DNA from: Trachythela sp. YZ-2020
Lineage: Eukaryota > Cnidaria > Anthozoa > Malacalcyonacea > Clavulariidae
Assembly (NCBI GenBank): GCA_016169945.1
Contig: JADLSH010000254.1
Coordinates: 992,001 to 1,056,000 of the forward strand
Direction: 5' to 3'
DNA: 64,000 bases
A model generated the notes under the pieces. It was not told the DNA's origin. It did not search any database and saw only the letters and a list, made by a program, of their open reading frames with translations. Positions 36,526 through 51,100 of the stretch are shown here, in pieces. A program made the translations under genes and the position numbers. Positions within the stretch are counted from its first letter, which is position 1, and each line of letters begins with the position of its first letter.

Positions 36526-36924
36526 GATTTCGAGCGCAAAACAAAATTGATATGCTGGCGGTAACAGATAAATCACACAGCTTTAATCATATGCTTGTTT
36601 TAACGCACAGGAAACCAATAATTATATAAAAGAGCTTTAATTTTCTCAGCTATGCTTGACTTGTCATTGGATATACTCCAAAACTAGTGTAAGAAGTGAG
36701 ATCTGAAGAAGAATTAACATAAGTTGCATCCTACACCTCCACATTTAATAGAGAAGGTGTTTATCACAAAATGCAAGTTTCCTTTACAAGTTTTATTTGC
36801 TCGTGTCAAGGACTCGACAAGGACAAGGAGCCAAATATATGTCATATGACAAACAATTTTAATGAACTCTTTTATCAAATATATACAAGTTTATAAAGTT
36901 GGTTTTATATTTTAATGTCACAAA
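36526..36924. other. Spacer between the synaptogyrin copy and NDUFS5
   Basis: Contains the duplicated upstream block TCAGCTATGCTTGACTTG. Beyond about 36720 it is A+T-rich and likely holds the NDUFS5 3' UTR. Confidence 0.45.
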
Positions 36925-38160
36925 TTACTGTGGCCATTTTCCAACTTTGATCAACCTGTTCTTCTCTTCTCTTATTCTTTCCAATCTGGCTGACTAAAAA
37001 TGAAAAATATGAATAATAGTTATGTATCAGTCAATTCCACCTGTGCCCATCCCCATCCCCCCCCCCCGGCCCGACCCCCGGGCATTGACCATATTTAGAA
37101 AGACTGTGGCTAAATTCCCACCCCGGGGAAAGGCATAGTGTGCTAAAGCCCCGCGCCCGGGCAAAAAATGTTGGGCTATATCCCCACCCCCGGGCTGTAG
37201 TTTGAGGTCCTGCTAATAGTAAAATTAAGAAGAGAATGCTAGTTGTACAAGAATATACAAGAATGCTAGTTGTACAAGAATTGTCTTGCAGCCATTTACA
37301 CACAAAATCGACGTCTTTCCCTTTAAAATAGCCGAATTCATATTAGGGACGGGAAACTCGTCTTAGACGCGGAAACTCGTCTGTGAAAACCCGTCTGAAT
37401 ATGAATTTAGGGACGGATTTAAGACGAGTTTCCGTCTAGATGGGATTCGTCTAACTTTCCGTCCGTTTGGACGGGAAAGTTGTACGGAAAGTTAGACGAA
37501 ACTTGTTCTGCCCAGTTCATATTAGACGAGTTTCCGTCCTAATATGAATTCGGCTAATCACTCAACGATAAAACATGGTCGGCAATGTGGTCCGCAATTT
37601 TTAGCTTGCATTCCCGGGGAAAAGATCCCGGGTACGAAGTTGCTAAGTCTCCACCCCCGGGCCGTACAATATTTGCGATAGCCCCACCCCCGGGATTAAA
37701 AAAAGGGCGAATGCCCGGGAGTGGCCCGGGGGGGGCATGGGCACAGGTGGAATTGACTGATACATTAGGAGCATAAGGTTTCTGGATGGGCTGCTATGTT
37801 TTTTATAGAACATGGAGTTTATTAAACGCCTGTGGCTTTATGAAAATTTCCTTAGCACTGCTCGACATTGAACTTTTCCCCGGGGGGTGTACTGAAATGA
37901 AATGGTGCAACAGCCCCCCCCTGGTATAAAATGCACCTATGAGGCTATGATGAATGATGATAGGTCGATGACAATATTGTTATAAAATCTGCAGAACCAA
38001 CCAGTTTTCTATGATGCAGACATTCGTCATAATCCTCCTTTTGCTGAACACATTTCGTATGTTGTCCATATCTACCATGATCTTGAAAACAATCGACTAA
38101 TTCTTGCCAAAACTGGAAACATCGCCCGTAGTCGCCATCATTACTTACATTTTGAGACAT
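36925..38160 (-). CDS. NDUFS5: NADH dehydrogenase Fe-S protein 5-like, twin Cx9C
   Basis: Exons 38002-38160 and 36925-36993 join in phase 0 to give 75 aa. Two Cx9C motifs are present (CFQFWQELVDC and CVQQKEDYDEC), making the CHCH helical hairpin of proteins imported into the intermembrane space by Mia40. The pattern C-x-W-x2-C plus EC-L-x2-RK and the tail ERIREEKNRLIKVGKWP align with NDUFS5, a peripheral subunit of complex I on the intermembrane side. Human NDUFS5 is 106 aa; this one is shorter at both ends. A different small CHCH protein is possible. The intron holds two nested MITEs. It is divergent from RRM2. Confidence 0.7.
37027..37760. mobile_element. MITE with long inverted ends, TA target, 734 bp
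   Basis: TCAGTCAATTCCACCTGTGC and its inverse close the element, with TA on both sides (37025-37026 and 37761-37762). Both arms carry CCCCCGGGC blocks. It includes another element at 37331-37554 and lies in the NDUFS5 intron. Confidence 0.75.
37331..37554. mobile_element. Inner palindromic MITE, 224 bp, TA target
   Basis: Ends GCCGAATTCATATTAGG and its inverse are flanked by TA (37329-37330 and 37555-37556). The inside repeats GACGGAAACTCGTC-type motifs in both orientations. It is nested in the 734-bp MITE. Confidence 0.8.
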
Positions 38161-38916
38161 TTTCTACACAAAATAAAACCATAATTTTTCATAAAAATAC
38201 TCTTAAATATTATAAATTTTCACTACCAATGAATACAAATGAAATGTAACTTACATTTTAGTGAATTTTTCCAATAATTTTGAATAAAAGATATTTCAAA
38301 AATATTTCAATATATTTTTTGTTTTGAAGATATAACGCTGAGCATGGTACAGTGGGCTCAATTTCGTTCCCAATCCTAAATCCTCGGCCAATTTTGGCGG
38401 AATTTTTTCCCGCCCGCTATATCTTAAAATTGAATTTTTAGAAAATTCTATAAAATAAACGACAATTTAACCATAATTTGAACTTGTACAGGAAGAATTC
38501 TTTACTCCAATACAAAGAAATGCAATTTTGGTATATATTTTGTTCAAAATCTATGTAAATTTCATTTATTTGAAATTCTGAATGATGGCATGCATAACAA
38601 TCCGCACGTGAAATGAACGTGTTTCCGTTCAGGCGGCATGCAACCCAAGGTCAAGAGAAGGTCAGATTTGCACAAATCACTGAATGCGGGCTATAATTTG
38701 ACCAATCAGATGCGTACAACTCGTTCTTCTCAAATTTGATTGGTTAAAATCCTGAGAACGTTCTAAAACCGCCAAAGCTTGAAATGTGGCTTGAAAAGAA
38801 AGTTTTTACCGCCAAGAATCATTCGTTGTCGACTGTCGTGTCTTGCTAGTCGCTGGATCTTGTGTAAAATATTTTATTTTTTTAATACATTTTGTAAATA
38901 TTTCCACCGTATCAAA
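38161..38916. promoter_or_regulatory. Divergent NDUFS5/RRM2 promoter with E2F and CCAAT motifs
   Basis: The 756 bp between the two start codons contain TTTTGGCGG (38392-38400) and TTTTTTCCCGCCCGC (38403-38417), both matching the E2F consensus. A CCAAT box lies at 38702-38706 and an inverted one (ATTGG) at 38739-38743. Mammalian RRM2 is S-phase regulated through E2F and CCAAT/NF-Y sites, so these could drive RRM2. They are nearer to NDUFS5, so one or both genes could respond. Confidence 0.6.
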
Positions 38917-42613
<3,697 letters not shown>

Positions 42614-43119
42614 CGTGTACAAATATGACTAAGATATGAACAGTTAGCGATTTATATTGTTACATTTTCTAGCGGTCAGAGAATTAGTTATTGAAAAAAG
42701 AGCATTGTATATATTTTTGTAACAAATTTTGCAAGATAAACGTGTTTCATGTAAATTATTTTGGAAATTCATTTTATACACGTAACGTTCTATTTTCTAG
42801 AAGTTTTTTTACTTAGTTCAGGAAAATACACCACAGATATTCTAGGTAGTTATTAGTTAATTTTTGTATTGTTAAACATTTTTGTAAAAATAGTTTATAA
42901 TAATCATAATCTTCACTTTTAAGGAGTTGTCATTCATTTCGTGAAAACGCTTTATTAAAAAATATGAGTTAAAAAATCTTGCTTCACTTATAATCTTTTC
43001 TAAACTGCTCTCTCTAGAGAAGCTAGTAAAGGTCATCCCTTGTTGGTCCACAGGTTGGCCATTGTTATACAGTAGAGATGTTTTTTTCTGCATCTCACCC
43101 GATTGAAATTAAGGTTGAA

Positions 43120-43390
43120 GGTTTACATGAACTTGGGGTTAACGCTTGGCAACTGGACTCTGTCTGTGGCTCGGTGGTCAGAGCGCTGCACCGTAATCGC
43201 AGGTTCGAGGACTTAAGGCTCTTTTCCACTCGTCGCAAAAACCAACTCGCAAGCTCGCTGCGAGTACTTTCATCCAATCACAATGCTCGACAGTTTATTT
43301 TAATTACATGCAAGAACTCGCAGCGAGTTGGTAAAAGAGCCTTTAGAGTTGCATTTTTCGCAACCGTCCCCGTTCAGGTCTAAATTATTT
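43120..43390 (+). mobile_element. tRNA-derived SINE, interrupted by a MITE
   Basis: The head contains GGCTCGGTGGTCAGAGCGCT (A-box region) and GCAGGTTCGAGG (B-box). The tail after the MITE is GTTGCATTTTTCGCAACCGT and TTCAGGTCTAA. The same tail is found at 19860-19925 and 59508-59540, so a dispersed family exists. Confidence 0.7.
43216..43342. mobile_element. MITE inside the SINE, 127 bp, TTA duplication
   Basis: Ends AGGCTCTTTTCCAC and GGTAAAAGAGCCT are inverted; AACTCGC-type repeats lie inside. TTA is present at 43213-43215 and 43343-43345. A 3-bp TWA target suggests PIF/Harbinger. Confidence 0.75.
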
Positions 43391-45220
43391 TTCTGAATAG
43401 TTCTATCAGTTGTCGATGGCTCTATCAGATGTCCAATAGGGGTCCCTCTGTGTACTTAGTACAGGAGCAAACCCACACTGAACTATCAGTTTCCAACTAG
43501 TCAGAATCGCCCTTATTTGTCCAGAATTACAATTTTTCGGGATAACATGTGACCAGTGCGCGCTTTACGCAACAACCAATAAGCGCTCGAGGAAATTTTC
43601 AATTGTTCTAATTTCGAAAGTCCTTTGTCTGCAAGATTTATTGTTTTGACTTCGAATCATAACTTGCTCCAAGTTTTAATCTTTCAAAGCCCACTTAATA
43701 CTACTTTAACACCTCGTTCAAGCATTTATGTTTACATAAATTAGACGGAATTAAAAGTGATATTTTGAGCGCTCAGTGGGCTGTGTAAACGTGCGTGTAT
43801 GATTGTCACTTGTTGCAGAGCTTGCACTTTGGAAATAACGTACATCTTGACGATTTATATAAGAAAATCTACCGGAATTTTATGCGCAACACAGGGGCGA
43901 ACTGTAACAACCAGATAAAAGATATAAAGTGTAAGTTTTAAGATATATTTTTGATAAAAAATCGTATCATTACTGTATATTTACAATGTCAAGTTTGTCG
44001 AAGCGTCAAGCAAGTTTTAATATAAAGCCAGCTTTCGTAATCGCTATTAGGCGTATTGTATATAATATTCGCGCGAGAAGACCTTAGCATTTTGGCCAGT
44101 TTCTGATTCTGAAAATTAGAAAACCTCAAGAGAAAAAGTTTGATTAAATTTAGCTAGTGTCAGTAGTGTTAACTTTATTATTAATGGACAAAGCGCGCGC
44201 TATGAAAGTACAAAAGGTATTTATTATTCGCGCTCAGCGAATTGACAATGCTAGCGCTGCAAAATATTATTTAACGCGTTGTGAATACTCAGCTCAAAAT
44301 AATGTAAAATGTAAGTGGTTATGCCTTTAAATGAAATGCAGTTCATTTTTTCCGATTTACTGCGGTGTGGCAACGTCTAGGCGGAAACAAATATATAAAC
44401 AGTTTTTGTCCAAAATGTATTGTAAAAGTTTTCTTATAAACGAACATGAAACTACGCGACTTCCTTGCGGAATTCAGTCACTCGCGCTTCTCGCTTTTGT
44501 TTTAAGACAAACTATAAAAAATTATTCCCTAATTTACTTTCTTACTATTGAAAGTCTAGATAATTTAATTAAATTTGCGCACCTGTTTAATAAAAACCAT
44601 TGCGTGACTTGCTGAGTTTGGGTGCAAGTGATTGCGACGTAAGCAACATCGCTCTTTGGACAGATATATTCTATTTGAAAGCATGGTATGGCTAATGGGT
44701 CTGAAAATCTACATCTCGAAAATGCGCATATATTACAAAAGTATGTAGGTGTCTTTTGTTTCATAATAATTTAGATCTCCTAAGTGGTGTTCATTTGTTT
44801 ATAACCGACGAATTTGTTCCGGTGACTGTTGAAAAATGAAGTAAAAATGCGTTGTTTATTTTGCACTCTTTTTGCGCGCACGTCTCGGCATTCAATTTGT
44901 TCGGATATCTTCACAAAGATAAGTTCCTACACATCTTTAATAGATCTTCACACACGTTGCATAACACGCGGTTGTCACTAACTTGTCAATTAGAATTACT
45001 TTATCATCGGACAAGAACAGGCCCATAGCTAACCAGAAAACACTTGAACAATATGGCCAACTATCAGTGTAATATACAATGCGTCTTATGAAAATGAGTA
45101 CATTTCTTAAGAAGTAATACCTAATTATTTGTATTTAAATTCGCGCATGGATATAATTTTCGCTCAGTCTTAAATTCGCGCGATTTACTTTCGTTGCACT
45201 TTACATTTACTGTTTTAATA

Positions 45221-45604
45221 GCGACCTTACGATTTCAAGACGGCAACGTGACGACGACGGCTATAAGTACAATGAAATTTATAGTATTTTAGAATAGAAA
45301 TGAATAATTAAAATCCCACGGGAGTTTTAGACGTCATCCTCGCTCTGTTTACAACGGTAAACTACAGATTTTTACGTCTTGTGTTCAACGTCTGCATTTC
45401 AAGACGCGAGAAGTGGTACTCAGCAAATTGGCTCAGTACTGAAGTAGAAATCTTCTAAACCAAAAAGCGCTTATCTCAACTTCCACAAACTGAAGTGAAT
45501 TCATACGATTGATAATACACGACAAGTTTTATTTAATTGATTTATTTGAACCAGTTTCTTTTGGCCGTCGTCGTTCGCGTTGCCGTCCTACATCGTAAGG
45601 TCTC
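45221..45604. mobile_element. Inverted-repeat MITE, 384 bp
   Basis: Left GCGACCTTACGATTTCAAG with GACGGCAACGTGACGACGAC, and right the inverse with small differences. The flanks TAATA and TAATT give an uncertain short duplication. Confidence 0.65.
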
Positions 45605-48153
45605 TAATTGCGCATGTTGAAACGGACAAAATTAGAAAATCACACTTAAATGATGGTTTTCTCTTGCTAAAACGACATTGAATACTTATAATTTCAAGAG
45701 CTTGCTAACATTATTTTGCAGACCACCTGAACTCGAGGAAATCCCAAGAGAAGGATTAGACTTGCCGTTCAAGTCGACTTGCATTTGCGTGGTAAAGCTC
45801 AATTTTCTTTGCGTTACAGCCTTACAGGGCAGCCAATCGTAGTCAACTTCAGAAACGCTTATAGGAACAAGAATATAAACCTAATCTACACTCACTAAAC
45901 GGCTAAACTAATTAAAACTATTTTCTCGGTCAGACAACTGCCAGTTAACCACCATCTGCCGTACAATGTACCAGCAAAATTAATGGTACAAGCCTTATTT
46001 TTAGGGATGTAACCTGCAAATCAGGTTTGACCATCGATGCATGCGCGCACTGTAAAAATTTTGTGTGCAAATTTTATGCAGATTAATTCAAAAATTCGCC
46101 ATTTCGTTTATAACATTTACGCTGCTTATATAATCTCAACACAAGCAAAGAAATTTTGGTGTTTAACTGAATAGAACTGAAGATTTTCTTCGCCTAAACG
46201 TTAACGAAAGGTAAGCACCATATCACTAAAACGTCCGTTTCGAACAGGCGCCATTTTTTCGCCCGTCTTTTTATAATAAAGTACAAATATTTGCACTGTT
46301 TGTGCGGGACTAAACGTGGCTGAGTCAAGCAATTCTATTGCTTTAAATTCCTTCTCGTTTGATGAAAACTTAGCGATTCTTTTCAAGTCGTTTAAGAGCA
46401 TTTAGTGGGTAGCGAAAAGTGATTCCTGCTTGCGAATTTGGGCAGTTTTCGATGCGTCAAAACGACTTTCATCGCTGTACTTGCCAAGGTGTTGAAATTT
46501 GAAACCGTGAAATGCGGATATAGAAATTTCGCTGAACGCGTGGCGCGCATTCAACCATGTGACTTTCAAGGCATTCTATACTGTACACGCTTTGATTTGA
46601 ACATTTATAGCTTGGTTTTAAGCAAAATAATTTAATATGGGGCAAGTTTTTTTCTCGCCAAACGCGAGCTAATGTGAGACCGGCATTTTTGTGAAGGGCA
46701 CGTTCTTGACTAATTTTCCGTTCGGTTTTGCATACATTAGAATATCTTAGCGAACAAAATTTGTATTTTTACTGATAAAAAAGCTGTGCTTATAACAGAA
46801 ATTTTCTCATATATAAGCCAAGAAGCTAAAAAAGACAAGGCGCATGACAGTTTAGCTTCCTATTAAATATAGCTTCACGTTTTGCCGAATAACTTCAAAC
46901 GCAAGCGAACGCAATGCAATGTCAAGCCATATTGTCTATTGAATATTCAAAATGCGTTTAGCTAACCATGTTTGCCGTTTAAAATAAAGCCAAAAAAGCG
47001 CATTTCTACTTATAAGCAAACATTAAACTGAGTCTTCTTGCTTTAAACAAAGTTTTTATCGACCTAAAAACGGTCTAGAAGTGTTAAAAACTAGTTTCAA
47101 GCCACTTTAGACCGAATTTTTTGTTCGTAATATATTCCGTCAACATGCAAATTTCATTTTAAACATTCTCTTTCGATTCCTTTGAAGAATATACTGGTAG
47201 ACATTGAACATTTTAAAAAGTAAATGTGAAATGAATGTGAAACAAAGCCAAAGAGACTTTAGGGTTTATGTTTTTCCGCATTTTAATCTTTTCAAACGAA
47301 AATTAGTTTCGAACGCCACACGAATATTTGGAACGCACGTTCCGCTTCGCGAGTTCGCTACGCGTTTCTTTGTTTTGAAAATAATATCGTATTTACTGCA
47401 ATAAAATGCTGCGTTGTTGACTTGATGATACCTTAGTCGCAATATTTTGTTTCGTATATTTGTCTCCATATAGTAAACGTTCCAGTTTATAACGGTTTTT
47501 TGCTCGAAGGCGCAAAGCTAATAACGCAACATAGGCATACAGACACAACAGTCAACCGCCGAATATTTGTTACACTCTACCCACACTGGCACCGCACGTT
47601 CGGAATTCACTATCTTCAGGAGATGGTGGTCAACCAGCAGTTATCAGAGTGAGAAAACAGTGTTACATTTTTTCACTATATGTATGTAGAAGTCTTGCTT
47701 TTTGTGGCCAATAAATAGAAGTACGAGGACTGTGAGATCAATTTGCTCGCTCCTATAACTGTCGATATTTCTGAAGTTGACCACCATCTGTTGCCGTTCT
47801 GAAAGGCACCAATAACATTGAAACTGATTTTGAATTGATTTCAGAATTAGTATTCCAATTTCACTATTTAATATTCGGATTACATGTTTCGTAGATGCAA
47901 CATATATTAAAGACTTGAAGCCGTTCATAGTGGGCCGTTTCGCGTGTTTTATATAAGACATCAAAATATGTATGCAAAATATACAGACTGCACTATAAAT
48001 CAATGATAATTCTGTTTTTAACCACGTTAGAAAATCTAGTTCAATCTGTAGATATGGTTTGTGAATCAAACTCAATATTAAACGGCAGTTTTCTAAGTCT
48101 TATAACAACATAGTAATTTTGCATTTGTTTTTTATAGATTTTAAAGGTCCTAA

Positions 48154-51100
48154 ATGTCTCATTCTTGTGGCTTGCACACCACGCCAGCTTCTTTGACTAT
48201 GTGAGTTCTGCTTTTGTACTTCTATACTTTATACTCTTGAATAATTAAAGTACATATAGTATAAGCAAATTTGCAAGTTAATATAAAGTAGATAAAGTAA
48301 TGATTATAAATTAAAAGTAAATGAAGAGGTTAATTAAGTAAATTGAAAGGTTTTGACAACTAAATATTCAGTTACTGTTTTACTAATTGTTCATTCCTTG
48401 ATTTTTTTAGGGAGAAGTCTGTTCAATGTGATAACATGGAAGAAGATGTTGGTAATTTGACTGATACTGAGGAAGGTAATACTAAAATGATCAACAAGGG
48501 TGGCATGGCTCACTGAAAGGTACCAGGCCCATATAGACATTTACCAGGCCCACTGAAAGGTACCGCCCCCCAGGGGCGGCGTGGCCTACCGGGACATTTC
48601 CTGGTGGGCCCCCGGAAATCTGGCAATTGTGGACCCCAAGCAGCAAAGGTCTACAATGTTTATAAAGTTTTGGGCCCTTCATTAAATATTTGGGATAAAT
48701 CACTGATATTTAATTAATGAACAAAAATTTAATTTTGTATTTAATCCTATTTTTCTTCTCAGCAAATAACACCCCCCAACTCTCCCAATGTGAGCAGTGG
48801 GCCCCTAGCAAAAGGTTTCCCGGGCCCTATTTTTAAGCCATGCCGCCCCTGCCTCCCCCTCTCCAAAGTGGGCCCCTTAACTGTCAGGTGGCCCCATTTC
48901 TTGTCCAAATACTGGGGACCCCTGGAAATTTACTCGTATTCTGATGGCCCATAATTACCGTCCCCGATCATCATTGAAATTGGTATTGAGCCATCTATAG
49001 GTATACAATCATTCCTGTATTATTTGTTCCATACATTCACAAGCGACACTGCTCCTGTCAAGCAGAGAACTTAAGGACATCCAGGATAAATTCCATATAG
49101 CCACTATATATTATGGTTTTACCATGTTTTGTTCTTTGTGAGAGAATTTGTAAATGTAGTATTGATCTCCACAGAGAACCAGGAAGAACAAGACAATGTA
49201 ACTGGTGATACGATGACCAATGCTCACACACCATTTCCTACGACGACCAATAGTCACACCCCATTTCCTACGACGACCAATGGTCACGCCCCATTTCCTG
49301 CAACATCGCAAACTGATGAAAGTATTACAGCAAAGGAACTCCAACCCCAACCCCAACCCCAACCACTTGTCAAAGCCTTAACAGAAGACAAACATGCATT
49401 CCTGAAAAACATCTTTGGGAAAAGTGTGAAAGATGACATGAATTTGGAAATAATAGATTTTCATTCAATGAAGGAAAATCGACTTAACTTCTCCCTAAAC
49501 CCAAACCTGTCTAAACCTGCCAGCTTGGTGACTGTTATAAAATTTCAAAGAGGCGAATTTGTTGAAGTGAAGAGCTTGTCATCTTACAACAGCTCCATGT
49601 GTTTACGTGACATGAAAAATGCTATCTCTGCTGCACTAGACTCTTGCATTAGCCAACCAAATCTTGAAGCAGTACCCAGCCCACCTCGGTCATGCCCAAG
49701 GAATGATGTGTCTGCAAACGATACCACTGAAAACAATTCACAAGGAAAGAGTGTCATCCCTAAGCGTACCCCACCCAAGGCACAGAGGGATAATGAGGGT
49801 AATACAGGGACAGGTGAGAACATCACATCAACATCTGAGGACATTAAGGGTAAACCTGGTTCACCTAAGGGTAATACAGGACCCAAAGGAACAAATACAG
49901 GAATCAAAGGTACACACACCAGACCCAAGGGTAGGCCTGAGGGTCCAACAATAGCAGAGAAACCGAAGAAAACACCAGAGAAAGTGAAAGATAAAACTGA
50001 AGAAGTTTCAAAAGAGAAACCTCAGCCCACCAAAGAGAAAGTGGAAGCCCCACCCGAGCCTAATGCAGCTAAACCAGAACAGACTCGTGTTAAGAAACCA
50101 AAGATCCCCGACGAGGAATCCATCAAGTTTGCAAACAGACAGCGAGAAATTCAGAAAATGAAAAAAGAATTGAAAGAAAGGTTGAAACGTGAAGGAAAGG
50201 AAGGTAGGAAATAATTGTTTGTTAGTATGAGTTTTACTCACTTAATATAAACTGAGTGAGAATATTGAGGATGCTCCCCTAAGTGGAGGTGTTCTGCTGC
50301 GGGTAGACCATCTGCCTCGCAGGCTACCCCCTCCGCCACGCAGGCTACCCCCCTCTCCACACAGGCTACCCCCCTCTGCCATGCAGGCTACCCCCTCTGC
50401 CACGCAGGCTACCCCCCTCTCCACTTGCTACAATTGTAAAACTAGGGCAAGAAATGGGGCTTACAAATGACTCAGTGTAATCTAATCATAGCCACTTCCA
50501 CCACTGAAAATTCCTATTTCCATCACACGTTTATTTGATAGTACACAGACACACAGTAAAACATCGAGTTACCATAAAACAATTGCTTAGTCCAGTTTTC
50601 AGTTTGATCATGACATCTTTTCTATATATTCAACCCGATTCAACATTTCAACATCATAATATTGAGCAACGTGAATATTAATTAGGTGAAAAGAAAAATA
50701 GGTGCATAAGGCGTACGTATATGCCGCGTGCATGCAAAGTGCACATTTCTTAGGGTTGTGATCATTTTTAGACTTTGGTATATTAAAGGACCTTAAAGAG
50801 ATTTAGAAAAGAACTAACAGCTGTGGTTTGGATCAGAACTAATGGAAAAAAGATTAAAACACTCCAAAAACACTTTTGAAATCTTATTTAATCTTTCTCG
50901 GGTAGTTAAATGCGGATAGTTAGAAATGATATCATTAGGTGAATTTTAGCATCAAAAAACAAAGGAAAACTAACTTACAATTCACCTAATGACATCATAT
51001 CCGGTAACTTTGACAGTGAAAAATTTGATCAAGATGAGGATTTTTACTATAAAGATTTATTACATTTCTTCTCAGAATGACCCAAATATTACACATGCGA

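Larger units (their letters stand above)
42614..48153. other. Long intergenic region
   Basis: About 5.5 kb, A+T-rich, with RRM2 3' UTR at the left (to about 42900). It holds a SINE with an inserted MITE (43120-43390), a 384-bp MITE (45221-45604) and a fragment at 47549-47640 (ACCCACACTGGCACCGCACG) shared with 13535-13560. ORFs of 60-143 codons occur on both strands without exon-like features. Confidence 0.5.

Noticed and set aside
43150..43210. A tRNA gene
   Set aside because: A- and B-box-like sequences are present, but there is no full cloverleaf; the family tail shows it is a SINE.
44331..48075. ORFs of 60-143 codons in the intergenic region
   Set aside because: No splice-site pairing, codon bias or recognisable motif; several start with non-ATG codons.
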